Assembly: GCA_963678675.1 (NCBI GenBank)
Contig: OY783199.1
Span: forward strand, 18,035,510 to 18,099,509
Reading direction: 5' to 3'
Length of the DNA: 64,000 bases
Source of the DNA: Xiphydria camelus
Taxonomy: Eukaryota; Arthropoda; Insecta; Hymenoptera; Xiphydriidae
Shown: positions 29,355-61,091 of the stretch, one piece after another
Position numbering within the stretch: the first letter of the stretch is position 1
Layout: the number at the start of each line of letters is the position of its first letter
Position numbers and translations under genes: made by a program
Notes under the pieces: model-generated
What the model saw: only the letters and a program-made list of their open reading frames with translations
Told to the model about the DNA's origin: nothing
Database searches by the model: none

Positions 29355-32300
29355 TCATTTCTCGCCCTCGAGTTTCTGCCTGCAACGTTTCATGTAGGAG
29401 TTCATCTCGGAATAATCGTTCAAGGTGTCGCGAATGATTCCCGCGAGAATTCTCGGCCACTCGCGATCGAGCACTTGCAACTTTCGTATCGCGTCGACCG
29501 TCAGATCGATCATATTCGAGAGGTAGACCTTTCCCTTGTGCCGCCAGATCAGGTCCTCCTGCGAATGATTCGGCTTCATCGTAAGCGTATCGAAACGCGA
29601 CTATTTCCCCCGTTTTTAAAAAATACATGACAGTATAAGGTGGAAAAGCTCTAGTTGAATACGAATCTAGTAGAAAAATTTATTTGAGGTATATGTATAG
29701 GAATTTATTCAGATCGAACAATAGTTTACTTAAATGAAATAAATATTTTCTTTCTTTTTCCTTTAATCGAGTATGGACCTAGTAGAACATTTATTTAATT
29801 GAAATAGACTTTTGCTCAATGTGAATAAATTCCTATTCATCTTCAATAAATTTTTCTATTAAGTTTGTATTTTTTGACTAGACCTTTTCCCCGGATGCAT
29901 TCGCTGTGATTTCCTATTATTTATATATACTGGCAGTATAAATCACAATTATCTCATTATTTATGAACTTTTGGCCTGCATCGATATAAGATTTTGTCAT
30001 ACAACAGATAAAAATGTAATCTTCAAAGAAGTATTACATAAATATCAGTCAAAAGCTCATAGATAACGAGATAATAGCGATTGAAGTTTTCCTGGCGAGT
30101 AAGTTTAGCCTCATGTGATGTAACCCCCCCATGTGTGTGTGTGTGTGTGGTGTGTACGCAGGGGTCTCTCACCTGCGTAACGTTGCCTCTCCTCCACTGC
30201 AGAGCCTCTTTGGCCACTACGTTCCTCAAAGCCGGATCGCTACTGAATAAAAACTGTTTGGCAGTGATTTCCTCCCCGTTCTGCTTCTGCGCCTTTTCAA
30301 GGTGCAGCCTCTGGAGTAACGGTTGCAACAACGACTCCGGCAGGGACCACATCACGATGTCGGTCAGGCCCGAGTACTCCCGGTTCGCCAGCTCGATTTC
30401 CTCCTCCGTGATCTGGTTGAAAACGACTCGCGCGTACAGCTTCCCCGACTAATTCCCATCTGCAGAGCGCCTCCCTCACGCACCTCTTTACCGTTAATCA
30501 CCCTGAGCCCCCAATGGGCCAGCCTGAAGACGGCGTAGACCTTCCAGTCCTTGGAGATGACGGGATTGCCGCTCGCGTCGATCTGTATGCTCTTCAACCC
30601 CTGCACCTCGGCCAATGCGTTAATCTGACCCAGATGACTGATGTTGGTCTCCTTGAAGGCGAAGTGCTCGGCGTTAGGGAAGCGATTCTTCAGCTTGTTC
30701 AAGATCGTCGCTATCCCGTTGAACTGCACGTAGTTGAACTTGACCACGTTCACGTCATTTGCCTTCGACGCGTCCCAAGGGCGATCGATGAAGCGCAACG
30801 CTCCCTGCCCGAATACGTTGAGGCACCTTCCGACGATCTCCACCAGGTAATCGCCACCTGGAGAAATGTCGGGCGATCGTCGTCGTGATTAGACCGGCCT
30901 CGAGAGTCAAGTAAGAGCGGAAAATGACAGCAACCAGGGTGAATGGACCAGTGAATGAACGCTGAATAATACCTTCCTAGATGGTAAGAAATATCATTGT
31001 TCCATCATCGTTTAACCTATAGTATTTGCATATCCAGAACACCAGTTATTTTCTGGTCTACTTTTCAATCAAAATATAAAAAGCGCGAGCGATTGCGAGT
31101 GAAGAACAAGTGATTTAGAAAGGTATGTATCGCGACTTTTCACGTCAAGATTAATTAGTCTCACTTTTTTTATCAAAGAATCCTTGTAAAAATATTAATA
31201 ATATTAGAATTTATCGCTTTTCATTTACTGATCAACTGTACATACTATAACCGTGCAAAAAAGTTGATTTCGACTACATTCATGGTCTGCCTAATTATAT
31301 AAATATGGTACTAGCAACCAGAAAAATTCAATCTTGCAATTATGGTAGATTTTACTACTCACTTTTCCCTCAGCGCAGAAGCTAGAATAATTATTTCAAG
31401 TTTCTGCGTAAACATCTGAATGATCCAAATCAATAAACTCATTCTTTTCATAAATATTGTATTTCCGACACTCGAACAAAACCGAAACCAAGCTTAGCTC
31501 TTCATTCACTGGTCCGTTTACCGTGCGCGGACTCACCTTGTTCCCTCTCCTTCGGAGGACTGGGTTGAGGCGGTGGACTAGCCGGCGGCGCAGCCCTGTA
31601 CTTCGCACGAGCGGTCGCTGCTCTGTTGCTCTTATAATGCACCACCTTCCTGATCTGAGCGCTCTTCACCCTGGACCTCTCGCTCTCCGAGTCCTGCGAT
31701 CGCTCCACGACAATCCGCGGCATCGACGAGCCGCCGCTCGAGTCGCTGAGGACCGACTTGGAGCTCTCCAGGCTGCTGGTCTTCGAGCCGGACGACTGCG
31801 AGGCGCTTCGGCTCGCGAACGACTTCGTGCGGCGCTCATTCTGACTGTCGTAGCTGTGAAACGGCCTGGAGTTCTTGACGAGACCGCGTCTGCACGGACT
31901 CTGCCTGTCGCTGGCCGTCGACGCGTCGCGCGAGTGGGCGTCGGGGGTGTCCGCGAGGAACGCCCTGACGGGACTGCGTCCGCTGTCGTCGAACCTCTTG
32001 ACACCCACGGACGACGCTACCTTCGCCGCCCCGTTGACCTTTCCGTTCGACTCGACGCTTCTCTCGCGCTCCTGCGACGCTGCGCCGCCGTTGGACTTGA
32101 CCAGGTGCCTCCGCAGGCCGCACTTGAGGCTGCCGTGGCTCTCCGAGCTCTCGGGATCGCTGTCGCTCGACGACGACTCGACAGCGCCGTCGGGCGGCGT
32201 CGGCGCGCCCTTGCCGTCGAGCTTACCGTTCGTCAGGTTGTTTATGATCGGCACCAAGATAGGCGGGAGCTTGAAGTCGAGCGCGCTCGCCTTGTCGACG

Positions 32301-34786
32301 CCGTCGATCCGCATGAGGTTGTCGCTGGAATTGCTCCTCTTCTTCAGGTGAGCCGTCCTCGTCTCGACGTTCTCATTGATGGAGGTGAGACTGCCGAAAC
32401 CCTTGGATTTCGCCTTGTCCAGGCCCTTCAGCTTGACCGTCTCGAATTTCGTGGCGTTTTGCAGGTGCAGTCCCCTCACGCGATCGCTCTCGATGACGTT
32501 GACCTTGCCCCTGGTGGTCCCACCGCCGCCACCGCCGCTGCTCGCGAAACACTTCGTCTGCGACCTCAGGATCTCCCAGTTGGTCCTGGCGTTGGTTATG
32601 ACCTCTTCGCGGCGCACATTGACGCACACCTGAGCGCTGAGGTCGAGGAAAGCCGAGTTGGACTGCTCCTTGGTGGTCCTCCAAGCCATCGCCACCCTGC
32701 GGACCTGTTCGTTCACCTGCATCGTCGAGAGTACTTGGAGGTTCGGTAGATATGAGACCAGGAACGATACGCAATCGGTAGTGAGGGTGACCGGATTGCC
32801 GTCGATCGTCACTTCCCTGATTTGCAACGCTTTCGCCAGGCTTCCCATGTCCTCGATCCTGAAAAAATGTATCGAGCACTCGTACAGGTGCGCGTCACTG
32901 ACACGTTCGCGGTGGGATGAGTGGAGCCGATATTACCGGCCGTATCTGATACCGCGATACCGTTTCATCGCGTAACATATGCCACATAATTCTGCAAAGT
33001 GGACCTTAGCGTACGTCTATCATATGAGGCTAAACTTACTCGGCAGGAAAGAAACTTCAATCGCTATTATTTCATTAAAGAAGAGCTTTTAGTCGATATT
33101 TATATATAATACTTTTTTGAAGATTACATTTTTATCTACGTATAACAAAGTCTTATATCGATTTAGGCCAAAAAATAGTAAATGATGAGATAATAATGAT
33201 TGAAGTTTCAATATCTCCACTCATTTTCGAGATAATCGATTTTGAAGCCGCTCTTCGACTGGGGCATCTATCCCACTTGTATACCCTGCAGTTTCCTCCG
33301 ATAGCAAACTTTTCCACGGTACGACAAATATATTCGCTCTCGCAACCAAGACCACAACTTCTTACTTCTGTATATCGTTGTTGCTGAGGTACAGCTTCTG
33401 CAGCTGCGGCGTTTCCCCGAATCCGAACAGCTTCTTGATCTTGTTGCGCCTCAGATTCAGCTCCTTCAGCGAGACCAGCCCGCGAAAGTCGTGGCATCCG
33501 ATCGACTTGATATTGTTGCCCGCCAGATTCAGCACTTTCAGCGAGATCAGCTCGTCCAGCCCGGAGACCTGCGCTATCTGATTGCCGTGCAGGTCCAGCA
33601 CCTCCAATTTCGACAGCCTCTTCAGACCCTCTATTTTTTTTATTCGATTTTTACCCATCAGCAAGACTCTCAGGTTCTCCAGGGAGTCCAGACTGCGGAC
33701 CTTCTCGATCTGATTGTCGTACAGGTCGAGGAAGACGAGCTTGGTCAGCTGGGCGAAGTAGACGCCGTCGATCTTCGAGAGCAGGTTGTGCTGCAGCGAC
33801 AATAGGCGCAACTTGACCTCGCCGACGATGTTGGGGAACGTCGTCAGGCCTCGTCTGTCGAGGCATATCCTGTCCGGATTCTTCTCGCGTTCGGCGGTGG
33901 TTCGCGTGGCCACCACCGTTCTACCCTCTCCGGCCTGTCGCAGCGCGACGACGTCGCAGCCCCCGACTTCCGCATCTTCCGCGTTGAAATTCAAACTCGT
34001 CGAACTGTTACGTGGGATACACCGAGAATACAGTTTATTAATAGTCAAGAAATGTAATTTCAAATAAATACGCGAAATAAATATTTCGTTCGGACAAGAA
34101 AACACATATACCTAAATTAATTATTAAAATGTTTAATATCACGATGTTGTAAAGAGAAACACATTTATAACTCGGCGAATAATTATTTTTTCGAATATTT
34201 CCTCTTTCAAGTGATATATTGAACGTGTATGCAGATTACAAATTAAATGTAAAAATATGTATTTCCTTCATTTAAAGACCGAATTATACCAAATAAATAT
34301 CGCAATACTTAACGAATATTTACTTGATCCAATAAAACGTTTATTTCGCCATATTCAAACAAACCTTTGTTAGCTACAAATAAACTCTTTTCTCGGTGAA
34401 AATATTGATCGGTAAACGGTACGTCTATATTTAAGCGGTCGTGAACCGCGAGCCGCGCGAAAGATTCGCGATACCTGAGAGTACTGTAAGATCGTTTCGT
34501 TAGCTTGGGAGGCGCGAGAACCCCTGGCAAGATCGGCAGGGCGGGAGCGATGGTCAAGAATTGATTGCCCTCTCGGTCCGGCTCCGCGTGGGTCGTCGCG
34601 GACTTGCCTCTCACGTCGAATGATAGCTTTCTGTTCTGCAAAACAGGAGGAGAATATTGGAATTCGATAGTCGAATGGCCTTTGGACAGCGCGATGCAAC
34701 GGAGCGACGAGACGCGGTTGCCAGGGTGAAACGCCTACGCGATACGGCGTGCTTACCGGCGCACTCGTGTTACCGCTTATTGGCAT
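29355..34786 (-). CDS. LRRC49: Leucine-rich repeat-containing protein 49 (LRRC49)
   Basis: Seven coding exons, minus strand: 34786-34757 (MPISGNTSAP), 34635-34475, 34004-33366, 32858-31537, 30857-30484, 30412-30173, 29558-29355. All are GT-AG and in phase; about 989 residues (human 686). Exon 3 encodes LRR units of the SDS22 type (LVFLDLYDNQIEKV, LRVLLMGKNRIKKI, LEVLDLHGNQIAQV). These follow the signature NPDRICLDRRGLT. Exon 4 closes the LRR cap and adds a long Ser/Lys/Arg-rich, probably disordered segment absent at this length from vertebrate LRRC49. Exon 5 carries the conserved FNGIATILNKLKNRFPNAEH and VYAVFRLAHWGLRVINGKE. The C-terminus ends NSYMKRCRQKLEGEK. In mammals LRRC49 belongs to the tubulin polyglutamylase complex at centriolar satellites and cilia; the role here is inferred. 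The intron between exons 5 and 6 is only 71 bp. The 10-codon first exon is the least certain part. Confidence 0.9.
29948..30121. mobile_element. MITE family E copy (LRRC49 intron 6)
   Basis: The right part reads CTCATAGATAACGAGATAAT, gattgaagtttt, then ctggcgagtaagtttagcct. The left part has the inverted attatctcattatttatgaac. A (GT)n tract follows at 30131-30150. Confidence 0.65.
33022..33210. mobile_element. MITE family E copy (LRRC49 intron 3)
   Basis: Left end ATGAGGCTAAACTTACTCGG, then aggaaagaaacttcaatcgc. The right side has gagataataatgattgaagtt but lacks the final cgagtaagtttagcctcat, so the copy is truncated. The bases before it (ggaccttagcgtacgtctat) resemble another repeat at 49895 and 50590. 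Confidence 0.65.
34070..34402. mobile_element. Family Q repeat (LRRC49 intron 2)
   Basis: The end ...GCTACAAATAAACTCTTTTC tcggtg, preceded by tatttacttgatccaa and gtttatttcgccatat, matches 63440-63540 almost word for word. The left end is uncertain. Confidence 0.5.
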
Positions 34787-35533
34787 CACATAGCAGAAGA
34801 GAGATCGAGGGTGATCGACACGTTGAACCGAACCGCCGCGAATCTTGGCCGAACCATCGGATCACGGGCATGATGTTACGCCATATTCCTGCCCCCGACG
34901 CCGATACCTGCCCGTTTGTTTGCTACTGCGCGTTTGCGTGCTCCCATCACGCGCGTATCCATCGCCCGTTGTGTCCGTCGGGCCTCGCGTGTTACGATAT
35001 ATCGCTTTGCATCGATGTGCGCGCGTGGCGGTACGCAGGTACGACCCAGGTTCTATACATTGTAGAGTATATTATGGAATTCGGAGGATAGTTTTTCTTG
35101 GTCTCTTTCGATGAGAGCTTAAAAAAGTAATAAGAAATATAGTGATTAAAGATTTTTAAAATTGTGCAGTTAAAGACAAAATAGTATTAAATTGCAAATC
35201 TAAAGTAAACAATAAATATTTACCATTTAAATCAAATAGATTAAAATAATTAATTAATTAATTAAAAATGGTTATAATTATTAGATTAATAAATCTATAA
35301 TCAAGAGAAGTTAAAATTCTGTAAAGCTTCTGTCTCGAGATCGTAGCTTCAATGGTAATTGCTTGATCGTACGTAATTTTGATTCTTTTTAGAATTTACT
35401 GTAATCTCAATCATGCGTGCCGTGATCGTCGTAATACAGGCGCATGTACAGCGTACGAATGTGGTGGCAAGGGTTGTATCGACCTATATTTAAGATTATT
35501 CAACATACAGAGCTCTGAGCTCATATACGTATA
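34787..35533. promoter_or_regulatory. Upstream region of LRRC49
   Basis: The first 300 bp beyond the LRRC49 start are moderately CpG-rich and repeat-free; the rest (35100-35500) is very AT-rich. No gene is supported. A promoter here is inferred from position only. Confidence 0.3.
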
Positions 35534-36024
35534 CAGTAAAATCCGCTTAATAGGTACGATCTCGATTAATACGATCTGCATTAAGCGCTTTTTTTGCCGG
35601 TCCCGTGAGTTTAAGCCTTATTTTTTGTACAAAATATTCCACATAATACACGTACTTCATTCCCACTTATAATCGCACCTATTTATATCGTTTCATAATA
35701 CGATTGCTTTATTTTCGGATACGATGATGCCTTTCAAAAATTCAACTCAATCGAAAATTTAATACTGGATCGGACGACAAAATATTACATTAAAAGAAGA
35801 TAACTACTTTCTTTTAAAAGAACCGAAGAATTGATTTCGATTGATCTATGGGAAATTGATTTTTATCGATCTTAAATGTGGATATATCTATTTTCAATTC
35901 ATATATGTATAAACATCTATATTTTTGTGAATATTATATTTGTCTGTTTATTTAACTATTAGGATTAACCGCATAAAACGATTTCTTGCACGTTCCCATG
36001 AAAATCGTATTAAGGATTTCACTG
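35534..36024. mobile_element. pogo/Tigger-like non-autonomous element
   Basis: 491 bp between CAGTAAAATCCGCTTAATA and the inverted ...TATTAAGGATTTCACTG, flanked by TA on each side (tacag ... ctgta). Terminal CAGT with a TA target duplication is typical of pogo-type Tc1/mariner relatives. No transposase frame is seen. Confidence 0.6.
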
Positions 36025-36101
36025 TATGTACAGTGCTTTAAAGCTCATTGCAATATGTGATGATACACACAAATTGCACATACCTATGCATTTACCTATA
36101 T

Positions 36102-36291
36102 CCCGTGTTTGGTTTAATACACGTCAGTGCAACGGGTTGCATATCGGCTAGTGCATATTTGGTTCGGATATCCTGGCGGATATTACCACTGAATTTTACA
36201 AGGTACAGGAAACCACGGCTACCACAGCGGACAAGGTGCACCAGACGATATGCAACCCGCTGCACCGGCATGTATTAAATCAAGCATGGGG
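36102..36291. mobile_element. Inverted-repeat element S
   Basis: Left arm CCCGTGTTTGGTTTAATACA then gcaacgggttgcatatcg; right arm cgatatgcaacccgctgcac then gtattaaatcaagcatggg. Arms are about 45 bp. It lies 120 bp upstream of the DCAF13 start codon. Confidence 0.7.
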
Positions 36292-36413
36292 TATTTGGGC
36301 TTTAAATTTAGTTCCGACGTCTTCCGTCATAACAGGTGCTGTACAGCTCCATATTTCTCAGTTGCGCGTGGTTACGCGTCTGGTGAGGGAGTGTTTTTAT
36401 AATTTTAAGCGCC

Positions 36414-39400
36414 ATGAAGGTAAAAATATTAACGAGAAATCCGGACGATTACCTCAGGGAGACTAAACGGGATATACACAAAGGTAAAAGCATTTTTCTA
36501 TATAACAAATTACCATTTCAAGTGGCACCTGAAATTCGTATTCGCTGCGCCAATACCTCTCTGTGTGCCTCGTAAAAACAGGATACTTTCGTATTCCAAC
36601 GAGGAAAGACTTCGAATGTCGGGGTGGGCTTTAAACTCAGCTAGAAGTCTTGCAAATAATGAAGTGCTGAAAGGATATTCCGTGTCTAGAATTTTCAGCT
36701 TTAGACATCGATCCCTTATTTTTGAGGTTATAACCGAAAGAGAAAGAGAAGTGCGAATGGGAGTGGCTCGCCCATAGAGCAGAATTTTAGGAACTTTTTA
36801 AAAAAAACTATTTAAATATTCTGCGAATTCATTAATTACGATTAACCATTGTGGCTTATTGTTTTACAATGTGGGGGTGCAGGTTATGTTTCATTACGTG
36901 GTCACGCATGCGCCTAAACGCTTCTCCCATAAAGCGGCAAACGCAAAACTCTACTAAGGTGAATGTCCCAATTCCTAACCAAATCCTCAAATATCTCTTT
37001 ATCTTATTGTAGAATATTCACACGAATATCTTTATTGTCCCTTATTATTTAGATAAATATTTCTGTTAATTGGAGGCGTATTAACATTATACTTTGATTA
37101 ATATGGAACTAAATATATAAGTTGTTAGGAATTGGGATACCTTACAAATGATAAAATCACGTTAACTATATCTATATTAAGCTATTCCTCGCAATATTAC
37201 GACATAAGTGTAGCAGTAAGCTTACATTGAATAATTATTCCTTATTCCGCTCCACGAGGCACAGAATAAGCGTTGAAATGTTTGATTGCTCCTCCCTGTT
37301 GAAAAAAACCAATAGATCCTTATAAAATCCTATATGAATCCCTCAAAATTCCTTATAGGAACATGATAATTATGTATTTGAAACAGCATTTCGAGGTAAC
37401 CGTCCATTTAAATCTGAGAGGAGTAATTCATGAAATTCTACAGGCATGTGTAAGAACAAGTAAAACCCCATAAAAATTAACACAGTTCTATTGTAATAAT
37501 AATAAAGTAATAATCAATTAGTAGACATAAACGCTATTCTATTGGTAATTACCAATAGAACAGCATTCATTTTTATGGGATTTTATTTGTTTCTACACAT
37601 GCGCATAGAATCCAATAAATTTCGATATATTCTTCTTAAATTGTAATGGGTGGGTATCTAGAATTCCTGTTTCAAATACACATCATATTTCCATAAGCAA
37701 ATGTATGAAATTTCTAAAAGATTTTATATGAATCTACGGGTTTTTATCACAGAGCCACGAAAAGGACGTTCCCCATGCACTCTCTCGCGCGGGTCGTTCA
37801 TAATCTTCATCCCCCGCTATTTCAGTTCCGAGAAACTACGATCCCTCTCTGCACCCCTTCGAAGCGGCGAGAGAATACACCAGAGCGTTAAACGCCGTGA
37901 AATTGGAAAGGGTTTTTGCGAAACCCTTCATAGGTAATCTTGAGGGCCACAGAGACGGCGTCTCTTGTCTCTGCAAGCACCCGACGCGTCTCTCGGTCCT
38001 CCTGAGCGGCGCGTTTGACGGCGAGTTAAAAGTATGGGACTTGCCGCGGAATACGTGCGAGCGTACGATTCTGGCGCACGATGGAATCATCCGAGGAATC
38101 GCCTTCTCCCCGGATGCACAGCGTTTTCTTACCGTGGGAGATGATCGGACCATAAAGACGTGGAGTACGGAGCGCTCGGTTCTCGACGAGGAGGATGAGC
38201 CTGAAAAAACGGTCGTCAGCAAGGTACGTGACGGGATCGCACGATCGAGACTCGCCAGACGAAAGACCGATTCGCTAAATTTTCAATTCAGACGTCGATA
38301 ACGGGGATAACGTTTCGCCGGAAACATCACACGTTCGCCACGTGCGGCGAGGTCTGCCAGCTGTGGGACGAGTCTAGGAGCGAGCCGGTGCGTACTTTCG
38401 AATGGGGCGTGGACGGTTTGCGGGATGTGAAGTTCAATCCCGTTCAGACAAATTTATTGGGTAAGGATTTAGATCGTGAGTCCTGGAAACGACGGCGAAA
38501 AATCGTAAGAGTCCTCTGTCAATATTATTGCGATTGGCGGTATCTCCGATTTATGAACATCTTCCGTCGGAAACTATCGTATCTCAAAAGTACAAAAAAC
38601 GAGTTACTACACAGTCTTCGTTGGATGAGTCGAGATGTCGCGCGAGAAATGTCATCTACGGATTTTCAAAGTCCCGAGAACTGACAGAGGGCCCTTAGAT
38701 GACGTTAAAATTCGCATTTGATTTCGTTCGTAGCGGCTTGCGCGACTGACCGCGGTATAATATTGTACGACGCGAGGGAGACCGGCCCTATCCGCAAGGT
38801 GACGACGACGCTGCACAACAACAAACTCTCGTGGAACCCAATAGAAGCCTTTACGTTTACCTGCGCCAACGAGGATTACAAGTAATACGGATTTCATCGT
38901 CGACGCGCCTCTCGTTGCCACTCGGCTCGGTTAAATCGCACGCTCTCCTTGCAGCTTGTACACATTCGACACTCGAAGGCTGAAGACCCCGGTGAACGTG
39001 CACATGGACCACGTGGGCGCCGTGACGGACGTCGATTACGCTCCGACCGGCAAGGAGTTCGTGTCGGGAAGCTACGACAAGACGATTCGCATCTACGAGG
39101 CCGGCAAGGGTCACTCGCGCGACGTCTATCACACCAAGCGAATGCAGCGGCTCACGAGCGTCGCGTGGTCGCTCGACAACAAGTACATACTGAGCGGAAG
39201 CGACGAGATGAACATTCGCGTCTGGAAGGCCCGAGCGTCGGAGAAATTGGGAGCCGTGAGTTTGTCACGCGCAACGCGCGCGCGGTATACGAATTTATTC
39301 TTCGCGACGTGACCCCTGTTTCGTTTTCTCCAGCTGAGACCGAGGGAGCGGGCAGCCCTCAATTACAGCGGGGCATTGAAGGAGAAGTTTGCGAGTCACC

Positions 39401-39858
39401 CGCAGATTCGACGCATCGCCCGCCACAGGCAGGTGCCGAAGCACGTTTATAACGCACAGGCCGAGTTGCGCGCTATTCGCGACAAGAGGAAACGCAAGTA
39501 CGTATGATTTTCAGGGTGTCCCCTGACCAGGGTCGAATAAGAGCGTAAACTTTTCGAACAACCCGATTTCCGTAAGTCATTCTAAAGACTTTAGGGGGAA
39601 AAATCCAAATTTCAGAATTCCCTGATTTTTCCAGAAACGTCAAATTCCCTGATAATGCCAGGTTTTCCAGATTTCCCTGATCGCTAGACACCCTGACTTT
39701 GTCTCGGTGCATCGCGCGATGCGATAACGTCGCGTGAATTATTACACTGTGCGTTTCTTCTTCGTTTCAGGGAGGCCAACAGACGCACTCATTCCAAACC
39801 CGGGACGGTGCCATTTGTGTCTGAGAGGCAGAGGCACGTCGTGCGAGAAGACGAGTGA
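36414..39858 (+). CDS. DCAF13: DDB1- and CUL4-associated factor 13 (WD-repeat SOF1 homologue)
   Basis: Seven exons: 36414-36483, 37826-38223, 38292-38460, 38734-38881, 38955-39255, 39334-39497, 39771-39858; 445 residues, the same length as human DCAF13. The short first exon encodes MKVKILTRNPDDYLRETKRD, the conserved SOF1 N-terminus, and splices in phase to VPRNYDPSLHPFE. WD repeats follow: NLEGHRDGVSCL...GELKVWDLP, ILAHDGIIRGIAF...TIKTWS, CQLWDE, IILYDAR, NEDYNLYTFDTR, and DYAPTGKEFVSGSYDKTIRI. The last is MQRLTSVAWS...SDEMNIRVWKA. The basic C-terminus (RIARHRQVPKHVYNAQ; RTHSKPGTVPFVSERQRHVV) is the Sof1 domain. The yeast homologue acts in the small-subunit processome for 18S rRNA maturation in the nucleolus; mammalian DCAF13 is also a CRL4 adaptor. 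AATAAA at 39884-39889. Intron 1 holds a degenerate family B MITE, intron 6 a small inverted-repeat element. Confidence 0.95.
37294..37750. mobile_element. MITE family B, copy 4, degenerate (DCAF13 intron 1)
   Basis: Left end CCCTGTTGAAAAAAACCAAT; internal gtatttgaaacagcatttcg and the inverted gaattcctgtttcaaataca match the family core. The right terminus lacks the final caatagg and is eroded. Confidence 0.6.
39512..39696. mobile_element. Small element with tcagggtgtc ends (DCAF13 intron 6)
   Basis: TCAGGGTGTC at the left and GACACCCTGA at the right are exact complements. The interior is rich in attccctga / tttttccaga words, similar to 53730-54002, which ends aaacaccctgac. Confidence 0.55.
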
Positions 39859-41407
39859 AGGATACGAGATGTGTAAATATCTCAATAAATTGATTGTTTT
39901 CTTTATCGAACGAAGCTTGTTTGTTTGAACACTTCTGGTTGTCTTTGGTCGAGCTAGGCGTCGAATCCAGGGCTCTCATGCAGTCAGGTGTTCAAAAATA
40001 GTGGGTTTTAATGAATCCTATTTTTAAAAAACCAATCCTTCCTCATTTAAGCATTATGAAGGGATAAGAAAAAGCGGCCTACCTAATGGTGTTACGAATC
40101 CAGGGAAACGCGCGTACCTAGCTTCCTTCCTTTCCTCCAAATCGCGATCCCACTTCAAGTTCCATCGCGACATCGCCTCGTGCTCGATACAAGCGTGATA
40201 TGCAATAAATAGATTTATTATATAATTGTACAACGTATTGTGGTATTATGATTCTTAAGATGTTACAAATCTGAAGCAGTGATTAATGGGTCTCGCTTAG
40301 CCTAACTTACGGCAGTTCGTGTCTCGCTGGTCTCGATCGTAGGATTTTCAGAATCCCACCCCTGCGACGTCTACCAAACATCGGTTCCCGGGCAGCAGGA
40401 CTCTCGATCGGACGAGCTCTCCTCGCGCTTCACGAGCGAAGCAGAGTAAAACAGTCGTTTTCGTCTCGAAGCGGCATAACGAGACGACGCGACGGATACA
40501 GCATCCGTTCGGCGTGCAAAGCGGGTTTCCAAATTCATTTTTGATATTACGTACGCGCGTACCGTATGTCCGAGCCTGAAGCAGACGCGGGTTTCGTTAT
40601 ATCTTTATTAACACAGAATGATATCTGGCTTAGCTGCGGACACTCGCAATACTCGCTTTACCGTCCGATATTACATCTATGAACAATACGCTCTTGACTT
40701 TTATACAAGACTAGGTTAGTCGAGTGATTCGCCTACGTATGCACCGACACGTACGTGCGTACCACCTCGTTTAATGTCTCACTTCCTCTCTAAAGTCGGT
40801 CCCGAGACCGTTCGCGTTACAGCTACTCGCGCGTGTGTACTTCTTAATCGTGTAAATTTGTCGATCGTTATCGTTCGTAGCAACGATAATTATAATTTAT
40901 ATGTACATATAAACACGCGAACATCCTGTCGATGTACGTACGAAACCCTCGAATCGTCTAGAGCGGCGACGATGTGACGGGAAACTCTGCGAAGCTTGGC
41001 TCTTGAAGAGAACGGAAAGAAAGTGTAAGCTTCTCGTCGGTTTAATTTACACTGGGATATGCGTGGTTTCAAGGCCGACGCGTTGCGCGTGAAACAACGA
41101 TCCTCGCCTCTTCTCGCGCTTAACGTCCGCGATTTATCACATTCGCGGGAAAAAAAACTGGTAAAAACACGATGCAGGGTCCATCCGTACGCTCCTTCGG
41201 GAATGTTCAAGATGCGCGAGCAATTTGGATATCGATCACACTCGCGAATATTCGAATATTCGCACACCATTGCAACTTTCAAACGTCCGGCCGCATTTTT
41301 TTGTCTGGTGGTACCAACGTCCACCCGATCACGCCGAATCACGGTAATTTCGTTCGATCGTTCGCAATCTCGTTGGCCCATCGTATCGGGATTTATCGCG
41401 AGCGATT
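39859..41407 (-). other. Probable 3' UTR of the SH2D5-like gene and DCAF13 3' flank
   Basis: No coding region is supported. Minus-strand AATAAA signals (TTTATT on plus) at 40214-40219 and 40604-40609 could end the SH2D5-like transcript, giving a 3' UTR of 0.8-1.2 kb. This is inference from position. Confidence 0.4.
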
Positions 41408-60776
<19,369 letters not shown>

Positions 60777-61091
60777 CTGCAAGAAGAAGCTTCACGTTAC
60801 AAGAGCGGCACCATATTACTCTTCTAGGATAAAAGTGAAATGGGTGCCCCCCAGTTGAAGAGCACAAGTTCGAAATTGATTATCTTGAAACCGACTGCAG
60901 ATACCGAAGAAAAGTTTAATAAAAAATATTCTTCTATATTTTTACTATAAAAAAGCTACTCCACATTTTTCGTATATCTCCACTGCGTTTCGAGATAATC
61001 GCGTTGAAAGTTAAAACAAAAACTGAAGCATCTGTCTCACTTTTACCCTACATAGGTACATATATTTCGTCACTAATGCTAAGAGGTATGC

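Noticed and set aside
30449..30484. A possible frameshift or 35-bp intron in LRRC49 after INGKE
   Set aside because: A normal 71-bp intron (30413-30483) with gtgcgt donor and ttttcaaccag acceptor gives a continuous conserved frame, so no defect is needed.
31457..32749. A 430-codon plus-strand open frame opposite LRRC49 exon 4
   Set aside because: The minus strand there encodes conserved LRRC49 sequence in phase with flanking exons. The plus frame is Arg/Leu/Ala-rich with no motif, as expected from the complement of GC-rich codons.
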